Shown here in pieces: positions 14,501-16,516 of a DNA stretch of 16,516 nt. The notes under the pieces were generated by a model. The model did not search any database. It was not told the DNA's origin and was given only the letters and a program-made list of their open reading frames with translations. The translations under genes were made by a program, and so were the position numbers. The stretch is from Candidatus Poseidoniales archaeon (lineage in GTDB: Archaea > Thermoplasmatota > Poseidoniia > Poseidoniales > Thalassarchaeaceae), in NCBI GenBank assembly GCA_022447885.1, contig JAKUTA010000008.1, forward strand, positions 1-16,516. Reading direction: 5' to 3'. Numbering within the stretch: the stretch's first letter is position 1; every line of letters starts with the position of its first letter.

Positions 14501-15539
14501 GGTGCAGGAGGCGGAGGCGAGTGTCAGGACATTGGACCGCAAGGTGTCCAATCTGGGCGATGTCAACATGCGCGCCATCGAGCAGTACGACGAGACCGAA
14601 GAGCGTCTGGGGAAGCTCACCGATGAGTCGAAGGATCTCAGGACCCACCGAACGGAACTGCTCGAACTGGCGGAGCAGCTGGAGGGAGAGCGCAAGGACC
14701 GGCTCACCGCCGTGCTGGATATCGTCAGTGACAACTTCACGCGCACATATGCCCACCTGCAACCCGGTGGTCATGGCGAACTCAAACTGGAGAACCCGAA
14801 GAAACCGTTCGAGGGAGGTCTCGAGATGTGGGCCCGTCCCCCGGGCAAGGCGAGCGGGCTGAACCTGCTTTCCGGTGGAGAGAAATCGATGGCGGCGCTG
14901 GCCCTGATCTTCGCCATCCAGGATTACGATCCCTCTCCGTTCTACTACTTCGACGAGGTCGACCAGAATCTGGACACGTTCAACGCCGAGGCGACCGCCT
15001 CGCTGTGCAAGCTGCGCGCCCAGACTGCGCAGTTCATCATGGTCACACTCAGGAAGGTCTCGCTGGAGATGGCCGACCACCACATCGGCATCACTCACGC
15101 CGGTGACGGCTGCAGCCGCCTGATCACCGACTTCGGCCGCGAAACGGCCATCGAGGTCGGCGATGCGGCCTACGTCGAGTTGGAGGCGCTGAAGGAGAAC
15201 GAGCGCCGCAAGGGGGAGCTCGACGACCTGCCCGTGGTCGACGAGATGCCGCGCACGCCGGAGGAACTGCCGGCGCCCGAGAGTCTGGGCGGGAGTTCAC
15301 TGGGGTTGGATTCGGAGGCGGAGGCCGACGGTGATGAGGCGGACGGCACCTTGGAATCACTCGCCGACCGTGCCGACGACTCACGCGAGGACATGGAGGA
15401 CAAGCTCGAAGTCGAAATCGCCATCCAGCAGTCCGAACAGGAGGAACTCGACGCCCGCGATGCCGAGGAAGAGGCTTCCGAGGCCGTTGATGTCGACATC
15501 GTCACCATCGAGGTGACCGAGGACGACGAAGTCGAGTGA
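11583..15539 (+). CDS. smc: Chromosome segregation/condensation ATPase SMC with acidic C-terminal tail
   Basis: SMC dimers form ATP-driven rings that extrude and organise chromosomal DNA with the kleisin ScpA. The product has 1318 residues, against roughly 1150-1200 usual. The N-terminal head starts HLLALELENFKSFKG, with Walker A GPNGSGKSN at residues 31-39. A long coiled coil rich in E/R/L/A follows to about 530. The hinge spans about 534-680 (begins IQGILGSLSELC, ends near GSGAMIGGHTRG), and a second coiled coil returns to about 1060. The C-terminal head has the signature LLSGGEKSM (SGGE at 1097-1100) and Walker B YYFDEVDQNLD (D1124, E1125). After about residue 1211 an extra tail of 107 residues is strongly acidic (42 Asp/Glu against 5 Lys/Arg). 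The ATG at 11583 has an SD; a longer in-frame start at 11496 lies upstream of the TATA box and is unlikely. scpA follows after 15 bases. Confidence 0.96.
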   Translation: MHLLALELENFKSFKGEVTIPLEEGFTAVTGPNGSGKSNIGDAIQFVLGPKSSKSLRAQNLKQLIYNGGEKGRAAKFCKATLVFSNSSRNGGRRRLKLDADEVRLTRTIKLGRKDNINSSYHLNDRPSSATEFRRLLTEAGARGDGYNIVLQGDVTLLATMTGRERRRVLEDVAGVTAYDDELRKAGRQQAKVEDYLERIGVLEEELSARIKTLSKERKQALKHRELQESLENARRVLLHSQHRSRFEEIELVSDERTNYIGRLDILGGELESGEKESHELDKAIVEVQRQLNEVVGDDDRKLLEELRRLEVLVGTLRDRVIDHERDIEDCEREAAVLETELQEARGAQEEHETALAEARDTLVQVQKDNEESALQEEEARAALDSGDKETHALNRAFGKATEQVGELADELTEVHLEADRARAQVEQIHEQLATLEEELQENRLARDDLLLQGEDLEEEAPAQDREALGAEVSRLQRQERQLLEDAERCREALRAAETALARARGELENRSGARASMAQAVQAIIQLRDSREIQGILGSLSELCAPKDQAHEEALAYAMGGGMNSIVVSNDEVADRCITWLRSNRAGRATFLPLNKLTTRRPQGKALMVARQPGVVGFASELLEYDESIEAAVINAVRDTLIVDNMDVARRHMGGVRMVTLDGSVVDGSGAMIGGHTRGRRPQFGGRLPGVAEVGRCEQEVERLRLVSETTDAALTELRRNEQELRARISNLTNDDHSLKMRQWQEDVKRAEGLFEQTDNRVKAARSKLSSAQTEANIHADRLAEARAAHEQAVETRAAAATALQDATPEHLSRQLREAERKRTGAERAQNAAEQVLTSGQGHSDLLEKQVADLERRHTDQMTSTDTLRTLIEEKQVEISSSEIELEEVRVAHQEVSDEHHELDEQRLALRDERTVLRTRLEQKARDRDSMRKRIDDLSMQIAQKRRSLEELTDEMAELEVAPPEGDAVLPTVQEAEASVRTLDRKVSNLGDVNMRAIEQYDETEERLGKLTDESKDLRTHRTELLELAEQLEGERKDRLTAVLDIVSDNFTRTYAHLQPGGHGELKLENPKKPFEGGLEMWARPPGKASGLNLLSGGEKSMAALALIFAIQDYDPSPFYYFDEVDQNLDTFNAEATASLCKLRAQTAQFIMVTLRKVSLEMADHHIGITHAGDGCSRLITDFGRETAIEVGDAAYVELEALKENERRKGELDDLPVVDEMPRTPEELPAPESLGGSSLGLDSEAEADGDEADGTLESLADRADDSREDMEDKLEVEIAIQQSEQEELDARDAEEEASEAVDVDIVTIEVTEDDEVE
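15216..15536 (+). other. Acidic C-terminal tail of SMC
   Basis: This encodes residues 1212-1318 of SMC, beyond the conserved head domain. It is rich in Asp, Glu, Ala and Ser, with few hydrophobics until near the end, and is predicted by eye to be largely disordered. The last part (DIVTIEVTEDDEVE) could form a short strand. Frame and codon use continue those of smc. Confidence 0.7.
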
Positions 15540-15541
15540 GA

Positions 15542-15548
15542 GGGGGAG
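15542..15548 (+). promoter_or_regulatory. Shine-Dalgarno site of scpA
   Basis: GGGGGAG lies between the smc stop (15537-15539) and the ATG at 15555, with six bases of spacing. Translation is probably linked to smc. Confidence 0.65.
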
Positions 15549-15554
15549 ATCCGC

Positions 15555-16516
15555 ATGAGCGTACTCGACAAGATGGAACTGCGCTCGGACATCATCGCCT
15601 CGATGCTCGGTCATGAGGACGGCGAGCTGCAGAAGAGCCAGTACATGGATCACCTGGTCGAACTGGCTGAACTGGAGCAGTCGGAGCATCAGATGCTCGT
15701 CGATCCGTTCGACCGCAGCATCGCCATCGTGCTGCAGATGTTCAGCGACGACTCCCTTGACCCGTGGGACATCGACCTGTCGAAATTCATCTCCCTGTTC
15801 AAGCAGCGCATCTCCGATGCGGAGAACATCGACCTGCCTACGTGCGGACGGCTGATCCGGCTGGCCTGGGCGGTGCTGCACGGGCAGGCTGCGACGCTGA
15901 TGGAGCGCCAGGAGCGAGCCGATGCGTGGGAAGAGGACCCGTGGGCGTTCGACTCTGGCTGGGAGACCGAGTTCGAGGACGACGACTTCGCCTTCACCAA
16001 CCGCGTGCTCTCGGGCCAGGCTGCTGACGCACTGCCCAACTTGTTCGATGGTCGCATCAAGCGGGACGCTGGTCGGCCGGTGACGCTCGGTGAGTTGCTG
16101 CTGTCGCTGTCCGATGCGCACGAGGAAGCGGCTGAGAGGCAGCTGCGGGAAGAGAATCGCAAGCGCTACCAGATCGATGTGCAGGTCGCGCTCGCCAACG
16201 TCAAGTCGCGGGTGCACGACGATGACATCGAGGATGACATTCGCCGCTGCTGGACGGCGCTCCGCTCGCTGTCGAGCGCTGGAGAGCCGGTGACCGTCAG
16301 CCAGATCTGTGAACTGCTGAAGGCCGAGGGTGAGGCCGCAGGCTGGGATGCCAAGGAGGCAGAACGTGAGGCCAAGGTGGCCGGGTTCGTCTCGGCGCTG
16401 TTCCTGACACACAGGGGCTACACCGACATCTGGCAGCTTGAGCAGCCCAACGGGGACATCTTCCTGCAGGACAAGTGGCCGGAAGACACAGATTTCGATT
16501 CCATCACCGAGAAGTT
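15555..16516 (+). CDS. scpA: Kleisin ScpA (segregation and condensation protein A), 3' truncated
   Basis: ScpA is the kleisin that bridges the two SMC heads and closes the ring. The frame stays open to the window end, giving 320 residues, so only the last few residues are probably missing. After an N-terminal region of about 45 residues, the ScpA core appears: VDPFDRSIAIVLQMF, in the place of the usual 'GPLDLLL' helix, then LDPWDIDLSKFISLF (DPWDIDL at 69-75). The segment DLPTCGRLIRLAWAVLHGQA follows, where families have 'GR.l..As.LL..KS'. An acidic linker (about 125-150, EDPW, FEDDDF) leads to the C-terminal winged-helix domain (about 225-305), ending FVSALFLTHRGYTDIWQLEQ and GDIFLQ, typical of kleisin C-termini. 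The start at 15555 has a strong SD 15 bases after smc. scpB may follow outside the window. Sequence and the adjacent smc agree. Confidence 0.9.
   Translation, partial: MSVLDKMELRSDIIASMLGHEDGELQKSQYMDHLVELAELEQSEHQMLVDPFDRSIAIVLQMFSDDSLDPWDIDLSKFISLFKQRISDAENIDLPTCGRLIRLAWAVLHGQAATLMERQERADAWEEDPWAFDSGWETEFEDDDFAFTNRVLSGQAADALPNLFDGRIKRDAGRPVTLGELLLSLSDAHEEAAERQLREENRKRYQIDVQVALANVKSRVHDDDIEDDIRRCWTALRSLSSAGEPVTVSQICELLKAEGEAAGWDAKEAEREAKVAGFVSALFLTHRGYTDIWQLEQPNGDIFLQDKWPEDTDFDSITEK

Noticed and set aside
15381..16412. Long open frame (343 codons) on the - strand opposite the smc tail and scpA
   Set aside because: It spans two well-supported genes and their junction, has no recognisable domain, and has the leucine/arginine/valine-rich composition of an antisense shadow.
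1..16516. CRISPR array, tRNA/rRNA genes, insertion sequences, prophage or toxin-antitoxin genes
   Set aside because: No direct repeat-spacer pattern, tRNA-like cloverleaf, transposase, integrase or toxin motif was seen on either strand. The window is nearly filled by housekeeping genes.

Overview
The window looks like a chromosomal segment of a GC-rich archaeon. The best guess is a marine Euryarchaeote of the Poseidoniales (Marine Group II) type, but that lineage is an inference. What supports an archaeon is an A/V-type ATP synthase operon in the order C-F-A-B-D, a clear archaeal TATA box ahead of smc, and an archaeal-style SMC-ScpA pair. A bacterial-type L-aspartate oxidase and a CspA-like cold-shock protein point to a mesophilic, oxygen-exposed lifestyle. 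Strong Shine-Dalgarno sequences precede most genes. No tRNA, rRNA, insertion sequence, integrase, CRISPR array or phage gene was seen.

Region 1 (1-8505, all + strand) is one tightly packed probable operon. It holds the end of atpC, then atpF, atpA, atpB and atpD (peripheral, catalytic and rotor parts of the A1 sector), a large membrane protein, and a panE-type ketopantoate reductase. The gaps are 4 to 41 bases. The membrane protein is the most unusual gene here. Its N-terminal half has the layout of a site-2 protease (M50), but both metal-binding motifs are replaced, so it reads as a pseudoprotease. A cysteine-containing, probably external domain of about 450 residues follows.

Region 2 (8506-10450, - strand) converges on region 1. 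It holds a small cold-shock protein gene of noticeably lower GC and nadB (first enzyme of NAD synthesis from aspartate).

Region 3 (10567-11376, + strand) is a four-helix membrane protein of unknown function with a C-terminal four-cysteine zinc-binding motif, divergent from nadB.

Region 4 (11377-16516, + strand) is a chromosome-organisation operon. A 206-base intergenic stretch carries a perfect 14-base palindrome and a TATA box. Then come smc, with a very acidic C-terminal tail of about 107 residues, and its kleisin partner scpA, which runs off the window end.
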